From Nocardioides sp. AX2bis (GTDB lineage Bacteria > Actinomycetota > Actinomycetes > Propionibacteriales > Nocardioidaceae), in the NCBI RefSeq assembly GCF_902506435.1, contig NZ_LR733215.1:1759467-1823466 (forward strand): DNA of 64,000 bases, written 5' to 3'. Below are positions 1-8,897 of this stretch, piece after piece. The translations under genes were made by a program, and so were the position numbers. Every line of letters starts with the position of its first letter. Positions within the stretch are counted from its first letter, which is position 1. The notes under the pieces are model-generated. The model saw only the letters and a program-made list of their open reading frames with translations. It was not told the origin of the DNA and searched no databases.

Positions 1-1
1 C

Positions 2-2716
2 CCCGCTGCTCCGGCGGGCACGACCGCCCCGGCCCCCCAGCACTGGGAGGCCGACGTCCTGCTGCGCGACGGCCGCACCGCCCACGTGCGCCCGATCGTG
101 CCCGAGGACGCCGAGCTGCTGGTGTCCTTCTACGCCCGCGTCTCCGACCGGTCGAAGTACTACCGCTTCTTCAGCCCGATGCCGACGCTGAGCGCGCGCG
201 ACGTGCGGCGCTTCACCGAGGTCGACCACGTCGGCCGGGTGGCGCTGGTGATGCTGCTCCAGGGCCAGATGATCGCCGTCGGCCGTTTCGAGGCCCTCGG
301 CGACGGCGAGGCCGAGGTCGCCTTCCTGGTCGAGGACCGCCACCAGGGCCGCGGCATCGCCCAGCTGCTGCTCGAGCACCTCGCCGCCGCGGGGCGCGAG
401 CGCGGCCTGGAGCGGTTCACCGCGGAGGTCCTGCCCGACAACCACCGGATGATCCAGACCTTCCGCGACGCGGGCTACCGGGTGGCCAGCGGCTACGAGG
501 ACGGCGTGCTGAGCCTGGAGTTCCCGATCGACGCCACCGACACGGCGATCGGCGTGATGCGCGGGCGTGAGCAGCGTGCGGAGGCCGCCTCGATCGAGCG
601 GTTCTTCAACCCGCGCTCGGTCGCGGTGATCGGCGCCTCGCGCCGCCAGGACACGATCGGCCAGCAGCTGGTGCGCAACCTGGTCACCGGCGACTTCACC
701 GGCCGGGTCTACGTGGTCAACCCCAGCGCCGGCGCCGTCTCGGGGCTCCCGGCCTACCAGAGCGTCGGCGACATCCCCGACGAGGTCGACGTGGCCATCG
801 TCGCGGTCCCGGCCGAGGCCGTGACCGACGTGGTCCTCGACTGCGCGGCCAAGGGCGTGCACGGGCTGGTGGTGATCTCTTCGGGGTTCGCCGAGACCGG
901 CGAGGAGGGCCGGCAGCGCCAGCGGCACCTGGTCGGGCTGTCCCGCTCGTACGGCCTGCGGCTGATCGGCCCCAACTGCCTCGGCGTCATCAACACCGAC
1001 CCGGCCGTCTCGGTCAACGCCTCGCTGTCCTCGGTGATGCCCCCGCGCGGGCGGGCCGGGTTCTTCTGCCAGTCCGGCGCGCTCGGCTCGGCGATCCTGG
1101 AGAAGGTGCAGAACCGTGGCCTCGGGCTGTCCACCTTCGTCAGCGCCGGCAACCGCGCCGACGTGTCGGGCAACGACCTGCTGCAGTACTGGGAGGAGGA
1201 CGACTCCACCGAGGTCGTGCTGCTCTACCTGGAGTCCATCGGCAACCCGCGCAAGTTCTCCCGGATCGCGCGGCGGGTCTCGCTGCGCAAGCCGATCGTG
1301 GCGGTGCGCTCCGGGCGGAGCACCCAGGGCGTCCCGATGGGCCACACCGTGCGCCGGATCGGTGCGCCGCCGCAGGCCGTCGACGCGATGTTCCGCCAGG
1401 CCGGGGTGATCCAGGTCGACACCCTCGAGGAGATGTTCGACGTCGCCCAGCTGCTGGCCCACCAGCCGCTGCCGCGGGGCCGCCGGGTGGCGATCGTCGG
1501 CAACTCCGACGCCCTGGGCCTGCTCGCGGCCGACGCGGCCGCCCCCATCGGCCTCGAGGTCACCCGGGCCGTCGCGCTGGGAGCCGACGCCGGGGCCGAG
1601 GACTTCGAGGACGCCATCGACGCCGCCATCGACGACCCCGAGGTCGACGCGGTGATGGCGGTCTACATCCCGCCGCTCAACGTCTCCGGCGAGGACGTCG
1701 CCAACGTGCTGGCCGCCGTCGGCGAGCAGTCCGACAAGCCCCTGGTCTCCACCTTCCTCGGCGCCGAGGGCGTGCCCGAGCTGCTCCGCGTGCCGGACGT
1801 GGCCGGGTCCACCGCCGGTCGCGGGTCGGTGCCGTCCTACCCGGCGGTCGAGTCCGCCGTCCGCGCCCTGGCCCGGGTCGTGGAGTACGCGGTGTGGCTG
1901 CGCACCCCCGACGGGCCGCCGCCGGACCCGGCGCAGAGCGACGAGCCGGCCGCCCGGGCCGTCGTGCGCCGTGCCCTGCAGGCCGACCCGGACGGGGTCA
2001 ACCTCGGCGAGGACGCCCTGCGCGAGCTGCTCGCTGCCTACGGGATCGACCTGTGGCCCGTACGCCGGGTCGCCACGCTCGCCGAGGCGCGCGCCGCCGG
2101 GCACGACCTCGGCTGGGCCGGCGGCCACGACGTCGTGCTGAAGGCGACCGCGGAGCCGTTGCGCGAGCGCCCCGACCTGGCCCACGTGTGGCGCAACATC
2201 GCCGACGCCGACGAGATGGCCACCGCGTGGTCCTCCCTGGCGCACTCGGTGACCTCCGTGGCGGAGCCGGACTTCGTCGTCCAGCGCACCGCCCAGCCCG
2301 GCGTGCCGGTCTCGATCCGCAGCATCGAGGACCCGCTCTTCGGGCCGGTGGTCTCGTTCGGCATCGCCGGACCCGTCATCGAGCTGCTGTCCGACCTCTC
2401 CTACCGGATCCCGCCGCTCGGCGAGCGGGACGCCCGGGCGATGGTGCGGGAGGTGAAGAGCTCCCCGATGCTGTTCGGCTACCGCGGCGCGGAGGCCGTC
2501 GACGTGGCGCTGATCGAGCGGCTGATCGGCCAGGTCTCCCAGCTGCAGCTCGACTTCCCCGAGGTGGCCTCCCTCGAGCTCGGCCTCGTGGTCGCCGGCG
2601 CCGACCACCTCTCGGTGCTGACCGCCACGGCCCGCGTCCAGCGCGTGGCCACGCCCCGTTCCGACCTCTACGCCCGGCGGATGCCGGACCTGCCCGGCGA
2701 CACCGCCCCGGACTGA
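2..2716 (+). CDS. GNAT / NDP-forming acyl-CoA synthetase fusion (Pat-type protein acetyltransferase), 5' partial
   Basis: The frame is open from base 2, so the true start lies left of the window; 904 residues are visible, and the internal GTG at 86 is probably not the start. An N-terminal GNAT domain (about 170 residues, acetyl-CoA loop RHQGRGIAQLL) is followed by a CoA-binding Rossmann domain (SVAVIGASRR), a succinyl-CoA-ligase-like domain (FFCQSGALGSAI) and a C-terminal ATP-grasp domain. This is the order of Streptomyces PatA, the reverse of E. coli PatZ. Such proteins acetylate lysines, classically of AMP-forming acyl-CoA synthetases. A His sits in a GHT context where active ADP-forming synthetases have SHTG, so the ligase half may or may not be active. 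Confident on family; substrate unknown. Confidence 0.9.
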   Translation, partial: PAAPAGTTAPAPQHWEADVLLRDGRTAHVRPIVPEDAELLVSFYARVSDRSKYYRFFSPMPTLSARDVRRFTEVDHVGRVALVMLLQGQMIAVGRFEALGDGEAEVAFLVEDRHQGRGIAQLLLEHLAAAGRERGLERFTAEVLPDNHRMIQTFRDAGYRVASGYEDGVLSLEFPIDATDTAIGVMRGREQRAEAASIERFFNPRSVAVIGASRRQDTIGQQLVRNLVTGDFTGRVYVVNPSAGAVSGLPAYQSVGDIPDEVDVAIVAVPAEAVTDVVLDCAAKGVHGLVVISSGFAETGEEGRQRQRHLVGLSRSYGLRLIGPNCLGVINTDPAVSVNASLSSVMPPRGRAGFFCQSGALGSAILEKVQNRGLGLSTFVSAGNRADVSGNDLLQYWEEDDSTEVVLLYLESIGNPRKFSRIARRVSLRKPIVAVRSGRSTQGVPMGHTVRRIGAPPQAVDAMFRQAGVIQVDTLEEMFDVAQLLAHQPLPRGRRVAIVGNSDALGLLAADAAAPIGLEVTRAVALGADAGAEDFEDAIDAAIDDPEVDAVMAVYIPPLNVSGEDVANVLAAVGEQSDKPLVSTFLGAEGVPELLRVPDVAGSTAGRGSVPSYPAVESAVRALARVVEYAVWLRTPDGPPPDPAQSDEPAARAVVRRALQADPDGVNLGEDALRELLAAYGIDLWPVRRVATLAEARAAGHDLGWAGGHDVVLKATAEPLRERPDLAHVWRNIADADEMATAWSSLAHSVTSVAEPDFVVQRTAQPGVPVSIRSIEDPLFGPVVSFGIAGPVIELLSDLSYRIPPLGERDARAMVREVKSSPMLFGYRGAEAVDVALIERLIGQVSQLQLDFPEVASLELGLVVAGADHLSVLTATARVQRVATPRSDLYARRMPDLPGDTAPD

Positions 2717-2722
2717 GCCGCG

Positions 2723-3349
2723 GTGATCGTCTCCGACGCGGCGGGGCTGCTGTTCGTCCACGTCCAGAAGACCGGCGGGGTCAGCGTCGAGCGCTGGCTG
2801 CAGGAGGTGGCCCCGGACGCGCGCCGGGTGCCGGGCTGCGACCGGCACGCCGGCCTGCGGGCGATCCTGGCCGCCGAGCCGGCGCTGACCGACCACCTCG
2901 TCGTCGGGGTCGTGCGCAACCCCTGGGCGCGGTTGCTGTCGTGGCACCGGATGGTGCGCCGGTGGGTGTCCTGGGTGCCCGAGGGCGAGCCGCTGGAGTC
3001 GCTGGAGAACTTCCGCGGCAACGCCTTCGCGCGGCGGGTGGCCCTCGAGCTGCCCGACTTCGAGGACTTCGTGATGCGCGGGACCACCGAGATCCCCCGG
3101 CTGCGTCGCCCGCAGGTGGCCTACCTCGAGGCGCCGGGTCGCCGGGCCGACGTGGTGGCGCGCCAGGAGACCCTCGACGACGACCTGCGCGTGGTGGCGG
3201 CGCGCTGCGGCCTGCCGCCGCGCACGGGGGAGCGGTGGAACGCCGACGACGAGCGGGTCGACCACCGCAGGGCGTACACCCCGGCGATGCGCGACCGCGT
3301 GGGTGAGGTCTTCGCACGCGACGTCGCGACGTTCGGCTACGAGTTCTGA
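2723..3349 (+). CDS. Sulfotransferase family protein
   Basis: 208 residues from GTG, starting 6 nt after the preceding stop and probably co-transcribed with it. The N-terminal LLFVHVQKTGGVSVERWL matches the 5'-phosphosulfate loop of the sulfotransferase family 2 / SulfoT fold (consensus h.H.pKtGGtS), and VVGVVRNPWARLLSWH matches the 3'-phosphate-binding RNPw.R.lS motif of PAPS-dependent enzymes. No signal peptide or membrane segment is seen. The family transfers sulfate from PAPS to hydroxyl or amino groups of carbohydrates or other acceptors; the acceptor cannot be predicted. No sulfate-activation genes are nearby. Confidence 0.8.
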   Translation: MIVSDAAGLLFVHVQKTGGVSVERWLQEVAPDARRVPGCDRHAGLRAILAAEPALTDHLVVGVVRNPWARLLSWHRMVRRWVSWVPEGEPLESLENFRGNAFARRVALELPDFEDFVMRGTTEIPRLRRPQVAYLEAPGRRADVVARQETLDDDLRVVAARCGLPPRTGERWNADDERVDHRRAYTPAMRDRVGEVFARDVATFGYEF

Positions 3350-3381
3350 GCACCGCGGGACCCCGTGCGAGACTTCCTGGC

Positions 3382-3969
3382 ATGCGCAGCACCCGCACCG
3401 ACGACAGCGACCGCACCCGGGAGCTGCTCGGGGCCATCGAGCAGACCGGGTACTACCCCGAGGTGGTCGCCGACGGCGTCGCCGCCGCGGTGGCCGGCGA
3501 GCAGGTGGTCTCCTACTACGTCCACCACGAGCCGACCTTCGAGCACGACGAGGTGCGCCGCCACCAGAGCGTGGTCGTGCTGACGCCGAGCCGCCTCGTG
3601 CTGGCCCACACCGACGAGCACGCCCCCGACGACCTGCTCCCGGAGCCCTACACCTCGACCTCGACCGAGGCCGTGCGGCTGGACTCCGTGCGCTCGGTCG
3701 TGGTGACCCGGATGGTCGCGAACCCGACCCAGGGCCCCACCCCGCCGGCCGAGGCCGTGATGACGATCGGGTGGGGCGGGGTCAGCCACCTCGACCTCGA
3801 GCCCGCCGGCTGCAGCGACCCCGAGTGCGAGGCCGACCACGGCTACACCGGCTCGATGACCGCCGACGACTTCACCCTGCGGGTCTCGGCCACCGCCGAC
3901 GGCCCCGACGCCGTGGCGGGCCTGCTCTCCTTCGCCGAGTCGCTCTCGGCGCGCACCCACCTGCGGTGA
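3382..3969 (+). CDS. DUF5998 family protein
   Basis: 195 residues from ATG. The start follows a GAGACT hexamer (3369-3374) by 7 nt, so the message may be leaderless. The sequence is recognisable as DUF5998, an actinobacterial family of unknown function usually placed directly before a phosphodiesterase gene, exactly as here, where the GTGA overlap at 3966-3969 implies translational coupling. It has no membrane segment. A Cys pair near the C-terminus (CSDPEC) precedes a His and might bind metal. A regulatory or accessory role for the downstream enzyme is an inference from the conserved linkage only. Confidence 0.8.
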   Translation: MRSTRTDDSDRTRELLGAIEQTGYYPEVVADGVAAAVAGEQVVSYYVHHEPTFEHDEVRRHQSVVVLTPSRLVLAHTDEHAPDDLLPEPYTSTSTEAVRLDSVRSVVVTRMVANPTQGPTPPAEAVMTIGWGGVSHLDLEPAGCSDPECEADHGYTGSMTADDFTLRVSATADGPDAVAGLLSFAESLSARTHLR

Positions 3970-5120
3970 CGCTGCTGGAGCCGGAGTACGGCCGCCGCTC
4001 CCTCGGCGACGTCGTCCCGGCGGTCGCCCGTGCCCTGGGCCGCCCGCTCGACCCGGCCACCGACCGCGACCATCGCGCCGGGGGTGCGCCCGGCGCTGCG
4101 CCCGGGCTCGTGCTGCCCGACGCCGAGGCGTACGTGCTGTTCCTCGTCGACGGGCTCGGCGCCCGCCAGCTGGCCCGCTACGAGCACGCCGCGCCGTACC
4201 TCTCCTCGCTGCAGGTCGTCGATGCCGCCGCGACCGCAGGGGTGCCGTCCACGACCGCCACCAGCCTTACCTCGTTGGGCACCGGCCTCCCGCCGGGCGC
4301 CCACGGGGTCGTCGGCTACAGCTCGCGGATCCCCGGCACCGACCGGCTGCTGTTCGCCCTCGGCTGGGACGCCGCGGTCGACCCCCGCGAGTGGCAGCCG
4401 CACCCGACCGCCTTCACCCGCCTGCAGGCCGCGGGCGTCACGACCACCGTGGTCAACAAGCGCGAGTTCGAGGGCAGCGGCCTGACCGAGGCCGCCCACC
4501 GCGGCGCCGACTTCGTGGGCGCCGACAAGGTGGGGGAGCGGATCGCGGCGACCCAGCGCGTCTCGGCCCGCACCCCGTCGCTGACCTACCTCTACGACGG
4601 CGACCTCGACTGGACCGGGCACCGCCACGGCGTCGCCTCGACCGCCTGGCTCCAGCAGCTGGCGATGATCGACAGCGAGGCCGAGCAGCTGCGCGAGTCG
4701 TTGCCGGCCTCCGTACGCCTGCTCGTGGTCGCCGACCACGGCATGGTCGACGCCGACCCCGCGCAGCGCTTCGACGTCGACGCGCTGCCCGAGCTGTCCG
4801 CCGGGGTCAGCCTCTTCGGAGGCGAGGCCCGCTTCCGCCAGCTCTACTGCCAGCGCGGCGCGGTGGACGACGTCGTCGCTGCCTGGAGGGGGACGCTGGG
4901 GGACGCCGCCGAGGTGCTGACCCGGGAGGAGGCGGTGGCCCGGGGCTGGTTCGGCCCGGTCTCGCCCACGGTCGTGCCCCGATTGGGCGACGTCCTGGTG
5001 GCGTGCCGCGACCGGGCGTCGGTCGTCTCCACCGTCGGCTGGTCCTACGAGTCCCGGCTGGTCGGCCTGCACGGGTCGCTGACGCCCGACGAGATGCTGA
5101 TCCCGGTCCTCCTCGGCTGA
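3966..5120 (+). CDS. Alkaline phosphatase superfamily phosphodiesterase / nucleotide pyrophosphatase-like
   Basis: 384 residues from the GTG at 3966, which overlaps the DUF5998 stop; the open frame reaches upstream to 3303, but that part is a shadow. Type I phosphodiesterase/NPP fold: LFLVDGLGARQL carries the first metal Asp, PSTTATSLTSLGTG the catalytic Thr nucleophile, LYDGDLDWTGHRHG the second metal set and VVADHGM the Asp-His metal pair. The family hydrolyses phosphodiester or pyrophosphate bonds of nucleotides or similar substrates. No signal peptide is seen, so a cytoplasmic location is likely. Substrate unknown. Confidence 0.88.
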   Translation: MTLLEPEYGRRSLGDVVPAVARALGRPLDPATDRDHRAGGAPGAAPGLVLPDAEAYVLFLVDGLGARQLARYEHAAPYLSSLQVVDAAATAGVPSTTATSLTSLGTGLPPGAHGVVGYSSRIPGTDRLLFALGWDAAVDPREWQPHPTAFTRLQAAGVTTTVVNKREFEGSGLTEAAHRGADFVGADKVGERIAATQRVSARTPSLTYLYDGDLDWTGHRHGVASTAWLQQLAMIDSEAEQLRESLPASVRLLVVADHGMVDADPAQRFDVDALPELSAGVSLFGGEARFRQLYCQRGAVDDVVAAWRGTLGDAAEVLTREEAVARGWFGPVSPTVVPRLGDVLVACRDRASVVSTVGWSYESRLVGLHGSLTPDEMLIPVLLG

Positions 5121-5177
5121 GGCCCGGGCCGCGCTCGCGGGTCGGGCGTCCTGGGAGCGATAGGGTCGCCTGACCCG

Positions 5178-5978
5178 GTGACCCCGGGCACCGCCGACCG
5201 GAGGCAGCTCATCGACCGTCCCGCACACCCAGTGGACGCCCGCACCCGCGCGCGTGCGTTCCTGGACGCCCAGCCCCCGCCCCTACCTGGGCTGCCGCCC
5301 CTGCTCGACCGCGTGTGCTGTGCCGCGACGGAGGCGCTCGTGGCCGACGGTGCCACGGTGACGCTCGTCCCGGCGCGCGGCCTGGACCACGACGTCGCCG
5401 AGGTGCAGGTGGTGGCCGGCTCCTCCGGCGACCTCTACCGGCGCGCCGCCGAGGTCGAGCTGGACCTGGGGGAGGGGCCGGTCACCCAGGCGCTCCTGGG
5501 CGGGCACCCCGTCCTCGTGCCCGAGGTGGGCGCCTCCGACGGGTGGCGCTGGCCGGCGTGGGAGGCCCGTGTGCAGAACCTCGGCATCGGGGCGGTGCAC
5601 GCGTTCCCGCTCCAGCTGGGCGCGGCGCGGTTCGGGGCCCTGTCGGCCTTCCACGGCCGACCGTTCGCGCTGGTGCCGGCCGTGGCCGGCCTCGGGGTGG
5701 CGCTCGCGGCGCTGACCACCGAGCTGCTGCTCGACCGCGCGGCCCGGACCGACCGGAGCGGCCGGCCCGGGGGACTCCCGCCGCTCGGGGACGACCTCGA
5801 CCTCCGGATCGAGGTCTACCAGGCCCAGGGAATGGTGATGGCCGCGCTCGGCGTCACGATGGCCGAGGCGCTGGCCCGGATGCGCGCCCGTGCCTTCGCC
5901 ACGGGCAAGGACCTGCCGGCCGTGGCCGCCGAGATCGTCGCAGGTCGTCTCGACCTGTCCGGGGACGGCACACGTTGA
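5178..5978 (+). CDS. GAF and ANTAR domain protein
   Basis: 266 residues from GTG. A TAGGGT hexamer at 5161-5166 lies 11 nt upstream, suggesting a very short leader. A GAF-like sensor domain (about residues 35-180; GPVTQALLGGHPVLVPEV, GAVHAFPLQLG) precedes a C-terminal ANTAR domain (about 205-255; LRIEVYQAQGMVMAALGV). ANTAR domains bind paired RNA hairpins and act as transcription antiterminators, so the protein probably couples a small-molecule or redox cue to RNA-level control. A second GAF-ANTAR gene follows 22 nt downstream. Ligand and RNA targets are not visible. Confidence 0.85.
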   Translation: MTPGTADRRQLIDRPAHPVDARTRARAFLDAQPPPLPGLPPLLDRVCCAATEALVADGATVTLVPARGLDHDVAEVQVVAGSSGDLYRRAAEVELDLGEGPVTQALLGGHPVLVPEVGASDGWRWPAWEARVQNLGIGAVHAFPLQLGAARFGALSAFHGRPFALVPAVAGLGVALAALTTELLLDRAARTDRSGRPGGLPPLGDDLDLRIEVYQAQGMVMAALGVTMAEALARMRARAFATGKDLPAVAAEIVAGRLDLSGDGTR

Positions 5979-6000
5979 GCACCACCGAGAGGACCACGCC

Positions 6001-6711
6001 ATGATCGACCTCCACCGCATCCCCGAGCTGTTCGTCGACGTGGCCGACACCCTGGTCGCGGAGTTCGACCTGCTGGAGTTCCTGCACCGCCTCACCGAGC
6101 ACGCCGCCACCGTGAGCGGCGCCAGCGCGGTCGGGCTGATGATGCTCGACCAGAACGACGTCCTGCGCTACATGGCCTCGACCAGCGAGAGCGCCCGGAT
6201 GCTCGAGCTGCTGCAGCTGCAGACCGAGGAGGGGCCCTGCTTCGACTGCTCCCGCACCGGGCAGGCCGTGGTCAACGCCGAGCTCGCCGAGGCGACCGGT
6301 CGGTGGCCCGTCTTCGCCCGGGCCGCCCTCGACGCCGGGTTCCGGTCGGTGCACGCCTTCCCGATGCGGCTGCGGGACGAGTCCATCGGCGCGCTCAACC
6401 TGCTCGGCGACGAGGACGGCACGTTCGAGCCCGAGGAGGTCCGCCTGGTGCAGGCGCTGGCCGACGTCGCCACGATCGCGCTCCTCCAGGAGCGCCAGCT
6501 CTCCCGTGCCGGCGCGGTGACCGAGCAGCTCCAGGGCGCGCTGAACAGCCGGATCGTGCTCGAGCAGGCCAAGGGAGTGCTCGCCCAGCAGATGGGCAGC
6601 ACGCCCGACGCGGCCTTCGAGATCCTGCGTCGACGCGCTCGCTCCGAGCAGGTCCGACTGTCCGACCTCGCCCGCTCCATCGTCGACGAGGTCGAGCGCC
6701 GCGCCCGCTGA
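6001..6711 (+). CDS. GAF and ANTAR domain transcription antiterminator
   Basis: 236 residues. I chose the ATG at 6001, preceded by GAGAGGA, over a longer frame from 5890 that overlaps the previous gene. The GAF domain (about 15-160) contains the common actinobacterial signature EEGPCFDCSRTGQAV and FPMRLRDESIGALNLL; the ANTAR domain (about 175-230) is RIVLEQAKGVLAQQMG followed by two more helices. It is the second of a tandem pair in one transcription unit. The two are diverged (the first is longer and lacks the GPCFDC motif), so they may read different cues. A hairpin at 6833-6874 closes the unit. Confidence 0.9.
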   Translation: MIDLHRIPELFVDVADTLVAEFDLLEFLHRLTEHAATVSGASAVGLMMLDQNDVLRYMASTSESARMLELLQLQTEEGPCFDCSRTGQAVVNAELAEATGRWPVFARAALDAGFRSVHAFPMRLRDESIGALNLLGDEDGTFEPEEVRLVQALADVATIALLQERQLSRAGAVTEQLQGALNSRIVLEQAKGVLAQQMGSTPDAAFEILRRRARSEQVRLSDLARSIVDEVERRAR

Positions 6712-6832
6712 CCGACCAGTCTCGTGTCGTCTGGCCCGCCGGGCCCGCCTCTGCTACTTTCTCCGCTGACCGCCCCAGACCCCGGTGGTCCGCACCCTTG
6801 CCGGCATCCGCGTCGTGACGACGCCCCGCTCT

Positions 6833-6874
6833 CCGGACGGTGCTGTCCCCGGGGGGAGCGACAGCGCCGTCCGG
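6833..6874. terminator. Bidirectional terminator hairpin
   Basis: A 15-bp stem (CCGGACGGTGCTGTC pairing with GACAGCGCCGTCCGG, one wobble) encloses a G-rich loop of about 12 nt. It lies between the convergent GAF-ANTAR gene and the alpha-hydroxy-acid oxidase gene and could serve both. There is no T-tract, as is common in high-GC actinobacteria. Confidence 0.65.
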
Positions 6875-6892
6875 TCCCGGTGTCCGCGCCGC

Positions 6893-8179
6893 TCAGGCGT
6901 GCTGCGCCACCAGCGCGTCGCGGGTGATCGAGCCGAGGTCGGGCGTCCCCGCCAGGGCCATCGTCAGGTCGAGCTCGGCGACGACGTTGCCGAGCACCTC
7001 CTCCAGGCCCCGCTGACCGGCCACGGCCAGGCCGTAGATCGGCGAGCGGCCGAGCAGCACCGCGTCGGCGCCCAGCGCGCGGGCCACGAAGACGTCGGCG
7101 CCGGTGCGCACCCCGCTGTCCAGCAGCAGCGTGGGGTCCGGGCCCACCGCCTCCCGGACCTGCACCAGCGCGTCCAGGGAGGCCACGGCGTTGTCGACCT
7201 GCCGGCCGCCGTGGTTGGAGACCACCAGGGCGTCGGCCCCGAGGTCCAGGGCGCGTCGGGCGTCGTCGGGGTGCAGGACGCCCTTCAGGACCACGGGCAG
7301 CGAGGTGCGCGAGCGCAGCGTCGCGAGGTGGTCCCAGGACAGACCGGGGTTGGAGTAGACGTCGAGGAAGGTCTCCACGCTCGCGCGCGGCTCGGGGGCC
7401 CGCAGGTTGTCGCGGAAGCGCCCCGGGTGGTGCCGGGCGATGTCCAGCAGGGTGCGGACGGCGCCGACGGTGACCTCGACGGCGTCCCGCCCCTCGCGTG
7501 CGGCCGCAGCCACCCGGGTCCGCACGATCTCGGTGAAGCGGTCGTCGGAGGTGTACTGCGCGATCCCGATGCCCCGGCTGAAGGGGAGCGAGCCGAGGTC
7601 CAGGTCCTGCGGCCGCCAGCCCAGCACCGTGGTGTCGAGGGTGACGACCAGGGCCTGCGCCCCGGTGGCCTCCGCCCGCCCGATCAGGCTGTCGACCAGG
7701 CCCTCGTCCTTGCTCCAGTACAGCTGGAACCAGTGCGGGCTGCCGCCGAGCTCGGCGACGACCTGCTCCATCGGGCTGCTGGCCTGGTTGGAGAGGACGT
7801 ACGTCGTGCCGGTCGCCGCCGCGGCCCGGGCGACCGCCAGGTCGGCGTCGCGGCGGACCAGACCGGCAGCTCCCACCGGGGCGAGCAGGACGGGGGCGGC
7901 GAGCCGGTGACCGAGGACGTCGAGCGAGAGGTCACGGACCGCATGGCCGTGCGCCATCCGTGGGAGCACGCCCCAGGCGTCGAAGGCCCGCCGGTTGCGC
8001 GTCATCGTGCGGCCCTGGCCGGCCCCGCCGGCGACGTAGGCCCACGCCCGGTCGCTCATCGCCCGGCGGGCGGCGCGTTCCAGGGCCGCGTCGTCGGTCG
8101 GGACCGCCGGGCGCCGCCCGAGCGCCCCCTGGCGGTAGACGTGACCCTGGCGTAGACGTCCGACCCCGGTGCTGACCAT
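6893..8179 (-). CDS. FMN-dependent alpha-hydroxy-acid oxidizing enzyme (lactate dehydrogenase/oxidase family)
   Basis: 428 residues from ATG; a TAGGGT hexamer 6 nt upstream (8186-8191, minus strand) implies a leaderless message. TIM-barrel FMN enzyme of the lldD / glycolate oxidase / lactate 2-monooxygenase family: MSDRAWAYVAGGAG near the N-terminus, [27 protein letters not shown] with the flavin-contacting Lys, and SNHGGRQ with the catalytic His and Arg. It oxidises an L-2-hydroxy acid to the 2-oxo acid. The length and MTRNRRAFDAW segment resemble actinobacterial lactate 2-monooxygenase-like members, but substrate and electron acceptor cannot be fixed from sequence. Confidence 0.9.
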   Translation of the reverse strand: MVSTGVGRLRQGHVYRQGALGRRPAVPTDDAALERAARRAMSDRAWAYVAGGAGQGRTMTRNRRAFDAWGVLPRMAHGHAVRDLSLDVLGHRLAAPVLLAPVGAAGLVRRDADLAVARAAAATGTTYVLSNQASSPMEQVVAELGGSPHWFQLYWSKDEGLVDSLIGRAEATGAQALVVTLDTTVLGWRPQDLDLGSLPFSRGIGIAQYTSDDRFTEIVRTRVAAAAREGRDAVEVTVGAVRTLLDIARHHPGRFRDNLRAPEPRASVETFLDVYSNPGLSWDHLATLRSRTSLPVVLKGVLHPDDARRALDLGADALVVSNHGGRQVDNAVASLDALVQVREAVGPDPTLLLDSGVRTGADVFVARALGADAVLLGRSPIYGLAVAGQRGLEEVLGNVVAELDLTMALAGTPDLGSITRDALVAQHA

Positions 8180-8185
8180 GGCCCG

Positions 8186-8191
8186 ACCCTA
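8186..8191 (-). promoter_or_regulatory. -10-like hexamer TAGGGT, leaderless start of hydroxy-acid oxidase gene
   Basis: On the minus strand TAGGGT is followed by 6 nt and then the ATG at 8179. This is the spacing expected if transcription begins at the start codon itself; no Shine-Dalgarno fits in between. Confidence 0.5.
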
Positions 8192-8218
8192 GGAGACCGG
8201 ACCCTGGGCGCGTGCTTG

Positions 8219-8773
8219 TCAGCCGGCGAACGCCGCCACGGAGGCCTCGACGAAGGCGTCCAGGTCGTCGGGGTTGCGGCTGGTCACCAGGGTCCAGCCG
8301 TTGGCCGGGCAGGTGAAGGACTGCTCGTCGACCCAGGTCGCGCCGGCGTTCTTGAGGTCGGTGCGGATGCTGGGGAAGCTGGTGAGGGTCTTGCCCCCCA
8401 GGACGTCGGCCTCGGCTAGGGTCCAGGGGCCGTGGCAGATGGCGGCGACGGGCTTGCCGGCGTCGACCAGCGTGCGGACGAGGGCCACCGCGGCCTCGTC
8501 GAGCCGCAGCTGGTCGGGGTTGGTCGTGCCGCCGGGCAGCACGAGCGCGTCGACCGTGGTCGGGTCGAGCTCGGCCACGGTGGTGTCGACGTCGAACGTG
8601 TCGGCCTTGTCGACGTCGTTCTCGAACGCCTGGACGGTCCCGGCCTCGGGCGCCACCAGCACGCACCGTGCACCGGCGGCCCGCAGCCCCTCCCAGGGCC
8701 GGGTCAGCTCGACCTGCTCGACGCCGGAGTTGGCGGTGAGGAAAACGATCGTCTTGCCGTCGAGCTGTGCCAC
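8219..8773 (-). CDS. DJ-1/PfpI family protein (type 1 glutamine amidotransferase-like)
   Basis: 184 residues from ATG. The PfpI/YhbO fold is clear: KTIVFLTANSGVEQVELTRP at the N-terminus, DALVLPGGTTNPDQLR, and AAICHGPWTLAEAD with the nucleophilic-elbow Cys followed by the His of the Cys-His pair. Family members include proteases, chaperones and deglycase-like stress proteins; the role here is probably protein or metabolite repair. It sits between the oxidase gene, same strand and 39 nt away, and a divergent response regulator, so it may be stress-induced, although no operator is obvious. Confidence 0.88.
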   Translation of the reverse strand: MAQLDGKTIVFLTANSGVEQVELTRPWEGLRAAGARCVLVAPEAGTVQAFENDVDKADTFDVDTTVAELDPTTVDALVLPGGTTNPDQLRLDEAAVALVRTLVDAGKPVAAICHGPWTLAEADVLGGKTLTSFPSIRTDLKNAGATWVDEQSFTCPANGWTLVTSRNPDDLDAFVEASVAAFAG

Positions 8774-8864
8774 GGTGGGTGACTCCTGGGGTGCGAGGTG
8801 GGTGGGTGGTCGTGCTCCTCCACCTCACTAGGCGCTCCGACGCCACCCAACACCCGCACGGGTG

Positions 8865-8886
8865 ACGTGCCCGGGACGTGCCCGGG
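8865..8886 (+). repeat. Tandem 11-bp repeat upstream of response regulator
   Basis: Two perfect copies of ACGTGCCCGGG lie back to back, ending 11 nt before the TAGGAT hexamer of the response-regulator gene, over the expected -35 region. An 11-bp period is typical of direct-repeat sites of winged-helix or response-regulator dimers. Site function is inferred. Confidence 0.45.
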
Positions 8887-8897
8887 CGCGCTTCTCG

